Part shown: positions 46,792 to 57,555 of the stretch, piece by piece
Position numbering within the stretch: position 1 is the first letter of the stretch
Layout of the letters: every line of letters starts with the position of its first letter
Source: Acarospora socialis
Taxonomy: Eukaryota > Ascomycota > Lecanoromycetes > Acarosporales > Acarosporaceae
Direction of reading: 5' to 3'
NCBI GenBank assembly: GCA_025617375.2
Contig: JAMYGW020000010.1
Location: 806,001-870,000 of the forward strand
Length of the DNA: 64,000 nucleotides
The notes under the pieces: model-generated
Databases searched by the model: none
Told to the model about the DNA's origin: nothing
What the model saw: only the letters and a program-made list of their open reading frames with translations
Translations under genes and position numbers: made by a program

Positions 46792-49700
46792 TCAAATCGC
46801 GCTCCCCACCTCCTCCAACCCCACCCCTCTCTCTCCCTTCCCCTGCCCAGCACTACAATCGCACCCGAACCTGGCCCTGAACTCAAACGGCGCGAGACCC
46901 TTCAGCAGCTCGAGCGCATTCGTACTAGCCTTCAACTTGGCGTACCGGCCCGAGGAGGCGGTGCCCTCGGCGACGATGTCGTCATGGATGAGGACGCCGG
47001 CGAGGACGCGGACGGGGGCGCCGTCAAGGGCGGGGAGCGGGTTGGCCATGACGCGGTAGTTGGTGCAGGCGAAGGTCAGGGTGAGGAGGTTGTGGAGGTA
47101 GGTCTGTGCGTGTGGTTAGCGGGCTGGGTGGTGGGAGGGGCCCCCGGGGAGGGGGGATAGTGGGAAGGGGGGGTGAAGAGGGGAGAGGGGAGAGGGTGCG
47201 TACGGTTGGATGGTTGTTGGCAAAGGTGTCGTAGATGGACATATCTTCAAAGAACCACCGAACGTGGGCGTCGAAGAAGCGCTCGACTTCTTTATAGTCG
47301 AACTCGGCGTCGACGAAGACGGCGCCGATGTAGGCTTCGACTACGTCGGGTAGGCACTGGGGCGTTGTCGGTTAGTCAGGTGTTTGTGTGGAGGTAGAGT
47401 TATGGTTCCTCGACGTACTTTGGGAGGGTTTTTGACGATCGTCCAATAGTCTCGAGCACCATCTGAGTCTCGCTCTGCTTCGGCAAGTTCGGTCACGTAC
47501 TCGCGGATCTGGTACTCGACCAGGGCACCGTTGTACCGGAGATGTTTGTGGAAGCCAAGCTTGACACAGACAGCACCTAAAAACTTGTTGGACACCATCG
47601 CCATCTGTTTTGCTTAGCTGAGATAAAATTATGAACGAGAGAGTGGGTAGAAGCGTACTTTATGCTCAGTCAGCCATTGCGGATCTCTGTCGGGGTATCG
47701 GTAGAACAGGAAGTTGATGCACGCCATATCAAGCAGCGAATCACCTAGAAACTCTAGTCGTTGGTAGCATGGGACCTTTTCCCAGGAGAAGGGATAGGAC
47801 GGGTGTATGAATGCTGAGCGCAAGAGCCTCGGATGTTTGAAGTGATATGGATGTTTCAGCTCCACCTGGGCAGCCAAGTCAAGCTGTGAGGCTGAAGCAG
47901 GCGCAATCTGGTAGGCGGGCTTCTCGTAGAGTTTGTAGTAGTCGTTCCATCCCAGCATCTCATGGTCGGGATTAGAGACCAAAACCGTTACCGCTTTTAC
48001 TGCCATGTCCATATGGCCAGACTCCTTCTGAGAGAGCAAGGCAGCACCTATGAGAGCTTCACAGACGTCTGCAATTGTTTTATCACCAAGCATGTGCTTG
48101 AAGACCTCTTTACCAGTCTTCGTGTGACCCTTGCCTTTAAGAAGCTTTAACCCTTCAGGATACCACGTACGTCTATGGAATATTAGTTTAACAACAGTAG
48201 ATTTGGAGGTGTGGATTACGAACCGTGAGAAGCTCTGACTACGGATGTACTCGTACAGCTTGAGTTTTATGGCGGTATTGAACAGATTCTTGTTGCAAAT
48301 CAAAAGCATTCTCTTCACGTGGTACTCAAACTCGTCGTTGTCCGGATTTTGAGTGAAGAGGGCGATCGAGGTAGCCATCTTAAGAAAGCAGTCTCCGATA
48401 AACTCAAGCCGTTCGTAATTCTTCCCCATGCCACGCTGAAAGTGAATCTGTTCGTTGCGATGGTCCTCAGTATTGTCCGAGTCTTTGGTAAGAGCTTCGA
48501 GGGCAAGTTCAGGTTTGACATCCAGATGCAATGTTTGACAGGCTTCGAGCACGATAAGGTACGATTCGAGACGGAAGATGATGGCAGGGAAGATGAGGCT
48601 CATTGCAGCTACACCTGTGGGAAGCTATGATACAGATGAGTCTCGTACTTGAACGACGGTGCGTACCACTTACAGCAGATATTCTCAACGGTTCTGGACA
48701 AACGTAACATTTGTTTTGCATAGTCTTCTCTTTCTCCGTGATCTCATCGAGGCAGTTCCGGCGATGAAGGACCTTCTCAGCCAGTATGACAGGCTGATCT
48801 TCGCGCCATGTGGCTCTTGCACGTGATTTGGCGTACAAACTGACAGTGTAGTCCAAGATATTGTTCATGTATCTATGCGGAGCAGCGTCAAATGGCACCG
48901 GATCTAAGGCTTTAAGCTCTGGAACGACGTTCAGCGAGAAGTAACGTTTGCCGCCGTCGAATCGATCCACGAGAAATTTGTCAGCAAGGAAGCTGTCTGG
49001 AGTATCAATCGTCCACTCTAGCTGATCATGGGCCTGAACAAAGTTCAACAATTCCCAATCGACAAGCTTCGCCGGACAAGGGTCCTCGACACTTATAGGG
49101 CCATCGACAAGAAGAGGTGCTAGCCAGTAAGACGTCTTCGATTCATCCATTTCGAACTCCTTGGCAAAGACATCCTGAAATATGCGGAAAGTGAATGATG
49201 TGAGCTTGGCTAAGGCAGAATTGTCCACCTCGATACTTGTTGTGAGCGAGGAGCAAACGACGTCAGAGGTAAGGCCAGCGTCAAGGTGCAGCAGAAACGG
49301 AGGGATTGTTGGCAGACGAGTCCTGGTGAGCATTACTAAGGGCGTGTATGGTCTCCTTAAGGTCTCGGATGTAGCTAAAGCAACTGTAGTAAGGTACAGC
49401 CTCTCGGGAATATAGCCCCAATTGCTCTCCCACGTGGTGGGTTTGAGTCGCATATCATACGCATTGGTCTTCTTCAAATTGAGCGCCAGCAAAGCATTTC
49501 TCATAGCCGGTAGCTGCTTGTGGTATGTAGGAAGAAAGTTGCTGTCCAAATGTTTCCCTTTCCTCAAAAGGATACAAGCCTCAAAAGCAGCGGATCGCTT
49601 GGCTACGGACTTTCTCCCAGAAGGCCGACCTGTGGCTGAACGTAGTGGTGAGTTTTCCGGAAGCATGACTTCGCAGACAAATTGTTTCTGCTCCACCGTC

Positions 49701-52414
49701 ATAACGTAGGTTAGTTGAAGCGCTGTCTCGTTGTCATGCGGCTTTAACACCATGAGCACGGGTTCGGACATCAATTTACGGAGCACACAAACCAAGCAGC
49801 CAACAAAGTGTGCTAATACAGCCATGCTTGATCCGTACGTCAGCTTCGCGCCCGTTTCCGGTTCGGTATAGGACCTCCAAAGGTGTTGCTTGGCCAAGGC
49901 TCTCTCAAGGTCACAGTCGTTTCCCTGGAGTAGTCGATCGGCAGGTAGTGATTCGCAGAAATGGCGCATTACAGCCTGGATCGCGTCAACTTCGCATGTT
50001 CTCGCTATCGTCTGAAATCCACTCGACTTACCTCCGCTGAGCGTACGTCGATAAGAGCTTGTAGATGAGTCGAGTTGCCTTTCTCAACCATGTGCACATA
50101 CTAAACTTCTTAGCTGTTTCCTCTCCATAAGGAACCGAGTTATACCTTCGAGTTAGCATGCCGAGCACGTCCTCTGCTCTGTATATATTGAATGAGAGTC
50201 CCATAAAGATCGAACCTGCTGAAGTTTAATTGAGAGTTTCGGTCCTTCAGAGTATCACATACGTACCTGATTACCAAATTGCAATCTGGTATATCGAGTC
50301 CTTCCTCCGCGATAGATGTGGCAAACTGCATGCGTCAGACAAGGCTCAGAGCAGTACAGCGGAGTCCATACAAGGCAGTTGAGCTCTCCTTTACGAAACT
50401 TCATCAAGGTGACGACTTGCTGTCTGAAAGATACATTGATGTCGCCAAGTTCGCCGGCATTGGTACCGATGAGAATACCGACACGAAGATTGGCGGTGCC
50501 TATGCGTGTAAAGAGATCTCCTAGGAGTCTTGCAGTCAACCGACGTTTGACGAAAACAATACATTTAGCCTCTGTGGGCTTCTCGAAGACAAGGTTAAGG
50601 TAGTTCGAGAGCAGTAAGACCTTCGAACTGAGACAGTCGGGCGTGGCTGTAGGTGGACGAAACTCGTGTTGACAAACAACAGACCTAGCTTCCCGTAGAC
50701 GTGCCAACTCCGCATCTAATGTCGATAGAGGGCGTGTCTCCTTTTCGGCCAGGAAGGTTCTCTCGACCCTTCGTTCTGCGTTCCGTGCTTCTTTCTCTCC
50801 AGCCAGACCAAGTGACCACACCTGATCCGCACACCATATGCCGAGTTGTGAAGTCGCCTCGGTAGCGAATAGAAACAATCTAGAGAGAATGTCCAGATTT
50901 CCGTAGCTGGCTCTCAAGGTTGCACAAAGTTCTGTTTCTGATACCGGCTGAAGACGATCGTATTGAGCAATAATCTCAGCAGGGCGACTTACGGTACGTT
51001 GCAGAAGCGTGAGATCAGCTGTTGTGGCAATTCGACAATGCAACAACGTCTCCAGTTCCCTGTAGACCATTAGCAGCTCGCCGAAGTGGCTGCCCAGATT
51101 TTGTACTTGGCTGCTTTGACCACATCAACCCTGGCGTCTACCGGTGACGCCGTCATGCCGAAGACCTTCGGTCGCTTCGCCAAGTCCGGTTCGTCGAGGT
51201 AGAAATCTTTGATAATTCTAACGTGATGTAAGACTAGCCATGATTAGGAGGGCTGCCGTATACTCACTTGGCATAAGAATGGTTTTTCTTTGCGTGGTGC
51301 GCTTCGTCGAAGATCAAGAGATTGATCTGGTCGATGGTGATAAAAGCATGCATGAGACATTGATACAGAATCTCTGCTGTGCAGACAATGACCATATTCT
51401 CCTCAAAATGCTTTTCCCAGACGCCTCTATGCCAAAGATCGCAACCCATGTCTCCACAGAAGCGTTCGATCTTCTGGTCAAGATTGTTCTCTAAAACAGC
51501 AAACTGCTGAAAGACGAGAGTTACGCAGTCAACCTATGGAAGTTATGAGCAGTGCGTGGCTGTCAAAATTGTGGCGACTGACGAGGAAGAATGCAATTCG
51601 CTTCTTTTTGCCCATTGCCCGGTCCTCCAGCTCCTGATCCAGAGTATGCCGAAGCAATAGAACCGCAATCAGAGTCTTACCAGAGCCTACCTCGCGGATT
51701 AAGATCTGAAGCTCCACGTAGACGCACCCACATACCTGTGTCAAGTACTGCTATGATATTGTCATCTTTGGCTTTCTCGAACAGTTCCATCTGATACTCC
51801 CTTGGGTCAGTAATAATAACCGTAGACTCTTGCTTAGAGATGAGATTGCGTGTTGATAAGGCATCATCATCGCTGCCTTTGACGACCGCCTTAATGTCCT
51901 CCTTAGTGATTGCCTCCGCACGATTAGACAACCTACGTAAAAGCATCAGTATCTTTTCCGGAACAGTACGGTATACTGCCTAATACCAGGACTTGAATTT
52001 TGCGTTCTGGGCTCGCCGCCGGTCTGACATCTTCTTGGTGGTTGCAGAGTTTTCCTCCTCTTCCTCGTCCGAATTTGATTCGCTGGCCACACCAGCGATT
52101 TCTTCTTTGGCAAGCTTAAGATCAGTCTTAGCTCCTACCATAGGTGATACCCCTGTTTGAGCCGGCCAAAGGCTCTCATGATGCATGACTGCGTGCGCAC
52201 GTTTGAGAGAACCATTATTCCGAGGTGTAACTCCACTCGGAAGAGTCTCGGTCTTGTCTCCACTCGTCATACTATCCAAGCCATATCCAGTATTTGGTTC
52301 AAGCAACTTGGATAGGGACTGTCCTGAAATCTGTGGTGGCTCCAATGAACCAGTGAAATAGAGAGGGTCCCCTCCGGATATGTCAATTGTTGACAACGCC
52401 ATAGCTGGAGACAT
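46792..52414 (-). CDS. dcl1: Dicer-like protein, DCL1 type
   Basis: Dicers cut double-stranded RNA into small RNAs for silencing. Fifteen exons join in phase to 1619 residues: 52414-51987, 51932-51736, 51686-51583, 51533-51268, 51217-51107, 51059-50372, 50325-50267, 50215-50146, 50100-50032, 49975-48674, 48624-48224, 48172-47659, 47604-47419, 47356-47204 and 47103-46792. Domains in order: disordered N-terminus, DExH helicase ([17 protein letters not shown]), helicase C ([27 protein letters not shown]), Dicer dimerisation domain, PAZ region, RNase IIIa ([14 protein letters not shown]), RNase IIIb ([14 protein letters not shown]) and a C-terminal dsRNA-binding domain. Acidic residues of both RNase III centres (also DVCEALIG and DVVEAYIG) are present, so it looks active. 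The length and the [16 protein letters not shown] details fit DCL1 better than DCL2. An internal ATG at 52402 is an alternative start. Confidence 0.93.
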
Positions 52415-53257
52415 CGGAGTTCAGCCCGCTTATCGGAGTACAACCTTGAGGTTGAAAGAGAAATGAGAATCTTCCTGGTTTACGGTACACCAGACACCTG
52501 ACGGTGAAAGAGAGAAAAAGATCCTAGTAGTTAGGATGAGACTGAATGGAGTCAGAAAAGAGATGTTGGAAGTACAAGACAAAGTGATAGATTTGCGCTG
52601 TCAAACCACAGTGCGTGTTACCGAATGTCGTGCATTAGCAGTTTCTTTGCAGGTTAGACCCTTCCGTATGTTGGACTCTAAGACGGCTCAAAGCATTCAC
52701 TTCGCTCAGAGCGATTCATTGCTTGCTGCTCGACTCGATAGCAGTCAAATTGGGTTAAATATGTTTGCTGTTGTCAATTGTAAGGACGTGTCTGACGATC
52801 GACCAAAACGGGTTAGACGGGTCTGTGTATATCGCTGCCCCACAGATTCAACGTTGTTGTAATAGCGCATTCAAGTCAACCCGGTCATATTGGTAGAGCA
52901 AACAATCTTCCCAAACATTACTACTTTATTCTTTAGATAAAAAGGTAAGTGTTGAATCCGTAAGATTCACGTGTCATTTGGCTTTCTCGGGGGCGATCCA
53001 CTCTGGGAAAATTGACTTTCAGTGAGGATCAAAGCCCTATCCACCGATTCTAAAGAAGCTCTTGCTGGACCTTTTTCTTTCTATGGTTTATAGCTGTCTA
53101 TCCTGTGCAAATGACTCATTTGGTTCTGGCTATATACGAGATATCTCTAATAGCTGTTTGGTCTCATATATATGATTTGAGAACACCTTCGTCCAAGGCT
53201 TACCATCTCAACCTCACTGCCCCTTTCCAGGTCTTATACAGACTCCGTACCGCATAC
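52415..53257. promoter_or_regulatory. Divergent upstream region dcl1/TAP42
   Basis: This 843-base gap should hold both promoters. A 108-codon open frame (52536-52862, +) has no family features and is probably chance. AT-rich stretches lie near 52900-52960. No recognisable regulatory site. Confidence 0.5.
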
Positions 53258-54461
53258 ATGGCAGAGTCACCCCGTAACATACGGACCCTCTTCAACTCAG
53301 GCAATCAGCTACGGCAGCAACTCGAAACATCCCACGACACCTCCAGCTCCACATTCTTAGAGAATCTCCGAGCGGCTATATCCACCTTTTCAGAGTGCCG
53401 ACGGCTTGCAGACGAAATCTCCCTATTCAGTCAGAATGAAACCCTCGAAGACATAGTATCTGGAGATCTAGAGTACAGAGATCACATGATAGGTTGCAAG
53501 TTAGAAAGCTGACAGAACGGTGAAGATATCTCCTCATAAACTACTACCTCGCTGAGCTCATCCTCCGGAACACCCAGATCTCACGCGAAGCCGTCCTTGA
53601 GCGCGCCCAGGAAACGTACGAGAAGTATCTCAGTCTCCTTGACACATACGAAATCTTGTCCGCCAACGACAGAAAGCTCTACGAGCGGTACCTGCACGAC
53701 CGCAAAACCTTCTCCACAGCCTCGACGACCGACGTCGCCGCCAGGCGAGACACGAAGATCAGACGCTTCCGGCAGGAGAAGGAGCTAAAGGAGAAACTTG
53801 ACGTGCGATATCCCTATTCACTTAGCGTAATTGATCACGCCTCTAACAACACCGACAGTACCTCAGCCAGAACCCAACCGCCCTGCAAGACGACGACGAC
53901 GCCGCCCTCCGAGACCTTCATCTCGCGAATATCAAACTCTGCACGCACAGAACCTTTCACTCCCTGGACATGATCGCGCAAGAACTGCAGCTCTTAGCCT
54001 TCGCGCCCCCACCGTCCCGTCCAGCACAGGCTGCACAGACAGCAGACGAGCGAGAGCGAGAGCGAGAGCGCAGCGGCCGGCGGCAAAGAGACGATACCTA
54101 CTCGGACAAACTCGACGCACCATTGTCACAACTCGCGGCGAACGGCAAGGCCGGGCCCATCCTCAGCAAGGATGGAAAGCCATTGCAGCCGTTTGTGTTG
54201 CTGGATCAACGGCAGCGGATCCAGCAGGGTGTTTTTAGGCCGGGACATAGTTTGCCGACGATGACGATTGATGAGTATTTGGAGGAGGAAAAGCGGAGGG
54301 GCGGGATTGTAGAAGGAGGTGGGGAGCAGTCGGGTCTGCGGCCGGAAGTGGATGAGGATGATGTTGGGAAGGCGGATGAGGAGACGATGAAGGCGAGGGA
54401 GTGGGATGAGTTCAAGGAGGCGAATCCGAAGGGGAGTGGAAATACGCTTAATAGAGGATAA
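53258..54461 (+). CDS. TAP42: TAP42/alpha4-type regulator of PP2A-like phosphatases
   Basis: Tap42 (human alpha4/IGBP1) binds the catalytic subunits of PP2A, PP4 and PP6 and links them to TOR signalling. Exons 53258-53472, 53526-53802 and 53859-54461 give 364 residues. The first intron, with a GTACAG donor, restores the family sequence SGDLEYLLINYYLAEL; reading through it hits a stop. The N-terminal helical part (TLFNSGNQL, RKLYERYLHDR, RRFRQEKELKEKL) is followed by TMTIDEYLEEEKRRGGI and the conserved C-terminal motif EWDEFKEANPKGSGNTLNRG. A short Arg/Glu repeat (RERERERS) lies in the middle. The 3' end converges on mitochondrial uL23. Confidence 0.94.
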
Positions 54462-54724
54462 GAACTACGTTTTGAAGCCATCAATGGTTTTGCCTATGTC
54501 AAATCTATGTACAGCACGGTAGTTTAGTAGCTGTCTCCACCTAACGCCGTCTCTCGGCAACCGTTATGCGTATCGTACAGCGCCAAAATGGACAAAGCTC
54601 CCAGGCAAATAGCAACCACCTAAGCCTACATACCGCCACCCGCTTTGCACTTCCGCCTCCTCCTCAGCATATCCATAGTCCCAATCCCACACGCTTCTCT
54701 TCCTCCCATCCACTAAAACTAGCA

Positions 54725-55521
54725 TCACCTCAACGGCGGCCTCGACTCCCCATCGACCCCCAGTGCAGCGCCATAATCCACCCACGTCGGCCTCCACTTC
54801 TCCTTCCCCTTCAACAACGCCTGCGCCTGCTCCGCAATACTCTCCCGGTCGGCCGCGGGCTTCTGGACCGCATCCGGCATCAATTTCGCCTGCTCCCTCT
54901 TCTGCTCCTCTTTCGCCGCATCATGCGTCTTTTTGTCCCACCTACACACACCATCAATCATCAGCATGTTTCCTTTTCAAACGCCCCTTCGTCGAGTGCG
55001 AGCCAAGAGTCATAGTCATCGCGAAGACCTTCAACTCAACCCCAGTGTGAAACTTACGGTGAGAAATCCTCCGGCGCATCAGGCCACACAAAGGCCTTCT
55101 CCATCTCGACTGTAAAGCGCTTAAACCCCCTGGGCCGTGTCCAGCGTCTCGGCTTCCGGTTCTTGGCCGAGAACTTGTCTTGCCGCACCTTCATGTGCTG
55201 CACGTAGCTGCGCACGGACAGGCATCGCACGTCGTAGGCGTGGTACAGGTAGTCTTTGATGTCGAGCTTGTTGAGGTGGAGGGGCGCGATGAAGGTCGCG
55301 TATTTGGGGGGCAGGAAGGGCGTGCGGAGGAGGGTGAGGACGAAGTTTGGTCTGTTAGGGTGGGATCTTGTTAGGAGATGGGAAGTGTGGAATTGGGGGT
55401 CTGGAATTGAGTCTTGGGAGCGGAGGGGGGAGGAGGGGAGGACGGACAAGTAGATTGCTTTGGTGCCGTATTTTGGCGGGTGGACCCAAGGGGTGGTTGC
55501 GCGTTTTAATGTTGTGGACAT
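54725..55521 (-). CDS. MRP20: Mitochondrial large-subunit ribosomal protein uL23m
   Basis: uL23m (Mrp20/mL23 in fungi) sits at the exit of the mitoribosome peptide tunnel. Two exons, 55521-55058 and 54941-54725, join across a GTAAGT..TGTAG intron to 226 residues. The conserved core is LNKLDIKDYLYHAYDVRCLSVRSYVQHMKV followed by the basic RKPRRWTRPRGFKRFTVEM, and EKAFVWPDAPEDFSPWDKK spans the splice junction. The N-terminal region is basic and Ser/Thr-rich, in line with mitochondrial import. The C-terminal Lys/Glu/Ala-rich tail is the usual fungal extension. The gene is divergent from the longin SNARE gene with 315 bases between starts. Confidence 0.9.
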
Positions 55522-55836
55522 TGGTGTGTGGATCGAGAAAGCTGAGCTGATTGGGATGTGAGTGTAGAGGATGTACTACGGAGCTATCAGTCGGAGGTTG
55601 GAAAGTGAAGTCGAGGATTTCGGCGTTTATCGGCCACCGTATAGCCCTAGCAATGACTAAGCGATCCGTAGTCCGCGACGCCTACCTACCTAACGAGGAA
55701 TCATACCTCATCCACTTACGAAGGTAAATAAACACCATCAGTCGAGTTTCGCAAGTCCTCTACACATCATATTTGGACAGAGAATCTACCCGCTTTCTCT
55801 GTTCCTCCTGTTGTGGTTTCCCTTTACGTAGTGAAG
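55522..55836. promoter_or_regulatory. Divergent promoter region uL23m/VAMP7
   Basis: A 315-base gap between divergent starts contains a partial TACGGAG motif near 55576 and a CTACCTACCTAA run near 55682. No TATA box is obvious. Confidence 0.45.
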
Positions 55837-56689
55837 ATGGCATCTTCCTCGACCGCCGGAACGCCCCTCCTCTAGTACGTCCTCTCCGTCACCTCCTACA
55901 TCCCCAGGCTGACCCATAAACACCAGCTCCTGCATCGCATACAGAACGACGATCCTCACCGAACACACCACATCCGCCGCATCAAACACATCCTCCCTCG
56001 CCTCCGTCATCCTTCCCAAAATCGACCACGAGTCCCCTCAGAAACTAACCTACACGCATAACCAAAACTTCGTCCACTACATAGCGGACGCACCCTCCGA
56101 CCATCCCGGCGCTGAACCGTCCGCCGGCGGCCTCACCTACCTCGTTGTCGCACGGAGCAGTCTCGGCCGGCGCATCCCTTTCGGCTTTCTCGTGGAGATC
56201 AAAAAGCGCTTCTTAGCCGCCTACAACCCAAAGAAGACGGATTTCGCCGCGCTACCGCCGTATGGCGCGGCGGCGTTCAATAGTCAGTTGAAGCAGTTGA
56301 TGGTGGAGTATGGGACTACGCAGGCGGGGAAAGATGATGCGATTGGAAACGTGCAGAGTGAGATTGAGAATGTGAGGGGGATCATGACGGAGAACATTGA
56401 GAGGGTGTTGGAGAGGGGCGAGAGGATTGATTTGTTGGTGGACAAGACGGATCGGTTGGGGGGCAGCGCGCATGATTTTAGGGTGAGAAGTAGGGGCTTG
56501 AGGAGGAGGATGTGGTGGAAGAATGTTAAGTTGATGGCGCTGTTGGTCGTTGTGGTGATATTTCTCGTCTACCTCTTTGTCGGGTTTGGGTGCGGCCTGC
56601 CAGGTGAGTTCTCCTGACTTTTGCTCCAAGTTAAGGGGCAAATGGCTGACAACTTTGTAGGTTGGTCGAGGTGTGTCGGTGGCAGGTAA
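55837..56689 (+). CDS. Longin-domain R-SNARE, VAMP7/Nyv1-like
   Basis: R-SNAREs of this kind drive fusion at the vacuole/late endosome. Exons 55837-55874, 55927-56603 and 56661-56689 give 247 residues. The longin domain (LYSCIAYRTTILTEHT, NFVHYIADA, FLVEIKKRFLAAY) fills the first 150 residues. The SNARE motif follows (IGNVQSEIENVRGIMTENIE, then VLERGERIDLLVDKTDRL with the zero-layer Arg in LERGERI). The tail is a membrane anchor (LMALLVVVVIFLVYLFVGF) and a short lumenal end. The last exon adds nine residues; if its intron is retained the protein ends slightly differently (GEFS). The membrane anchor points to VAMP7 in general; Nyv1 is the yeast counterpart. Confidence 0.9.
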
Positions 56690-56943
56690 AAGATTCGATA
56701 TACGCGACGGGTTAAGGTAGGCGTCATTTTTACCGGGCCTTACTGTAGAGGTTGTATTTTAGCGGGCGTTGTTTCCACTATCGCAGGGTTCATCCAATAT
56801 GCATGAAGCCATTCTCATAAACATTGCTCGGGCCTAGAGCGTAGTCGTATAAATCAATAATGTACCATCGCACCTAACCACACAGCATCCAATCAACGCC
56901 AAACCATAGACCATACAGATCCGACTCAAGCTGCGTTTTGCGC

Positions 56944-57327
56944 TCACAACTTCGTCCTCCTCTCCCCACCGCCGCCTTCCAATTTCTCCGAGCCCTTATC
57001 CAACCAAATATATCCTTCCGCAACCGGACTCAATCCATTACAGGATGCATTTCCCACACCTCTTTGCAATCTCTCCGTAAAGAACACCGGATGGCGAACA
57101 GCAGGATCATATGGTCCTAGTGGTGATGGCGACAGATTGGGTTGTGCGGACGACGAGGCGGGGAGGAGGCGAGCGAATGGCGAGAGAGCTTCGACTTGTA
57201 ATCTCGGTGGTCGGTGGATGGGGAAGGTTTGGCCTGCGCGGGTTTGTTGTTGATAGAGGGGGTTTGAGCCAAGGCACGGATTGGGAGGTGGGGCTCGTGG
57301 TCGGGGTGGTTGGAGGGTGGGGAGCAT
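56944..57327 (-). CDS. Doubtful small gene or chance ORF
   Basis: An ATG at 57327 opens 127 codons. The first two-thirds are Pro/Ser/Gln-rich and unconvincing; the end (GPYDPAVRHPVFFTERL and AEGYIWLDKGSEKL) is more protein-like. Two other long frames overlap it on the same strand (57107-57640 and 57117-57557), a sign of a stop-poor composition rather than of coding. No family was recognised and no clear splice sites link the frames. The region otherwise holds the VAMP7 3' UTR and the ABC gene promoter. Confidence 0.22.
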   Translation of the reverse strand: MLPTLQPPRPRAPPPNPCLGSNPLYQQQTRAGQTFPIHRPPRLQVEALSPFARLLPASSSAQPNLSPSPLGPYDPAVRHPVFFTERLQRGVGNASCNGLSPVAEGYIWLDKGSEKLEGGGGERRTKL

Positions 57328-57555
57328 AGTTGCAATCTTGATCTCGAGTTAATAGCTTGGAGCGGGTTAGGACATTCGATGGCCTGGTTTTGAAGCTCCC
57401 GGATATTATGGCCGTTCTTATGTAACTGTGGGTTAGCGCATCGGCGTCTCGAGCCATGTGCCTCGGCGTTATCCCGAGCTTTACACGCGCGCCTAAATTC
57501 TCTAGATTTTGACGTTTCTTCCGTAGGTTGATACCAAACCGATGTATATCTGGAC

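Noticed and set aside
46792-52414. DCL2 rather than DCL1
   Set aside because: The 1619-residue length, N-terminal extension and helicase/C-terminal details fit DCL1 better; a tree would settle it.
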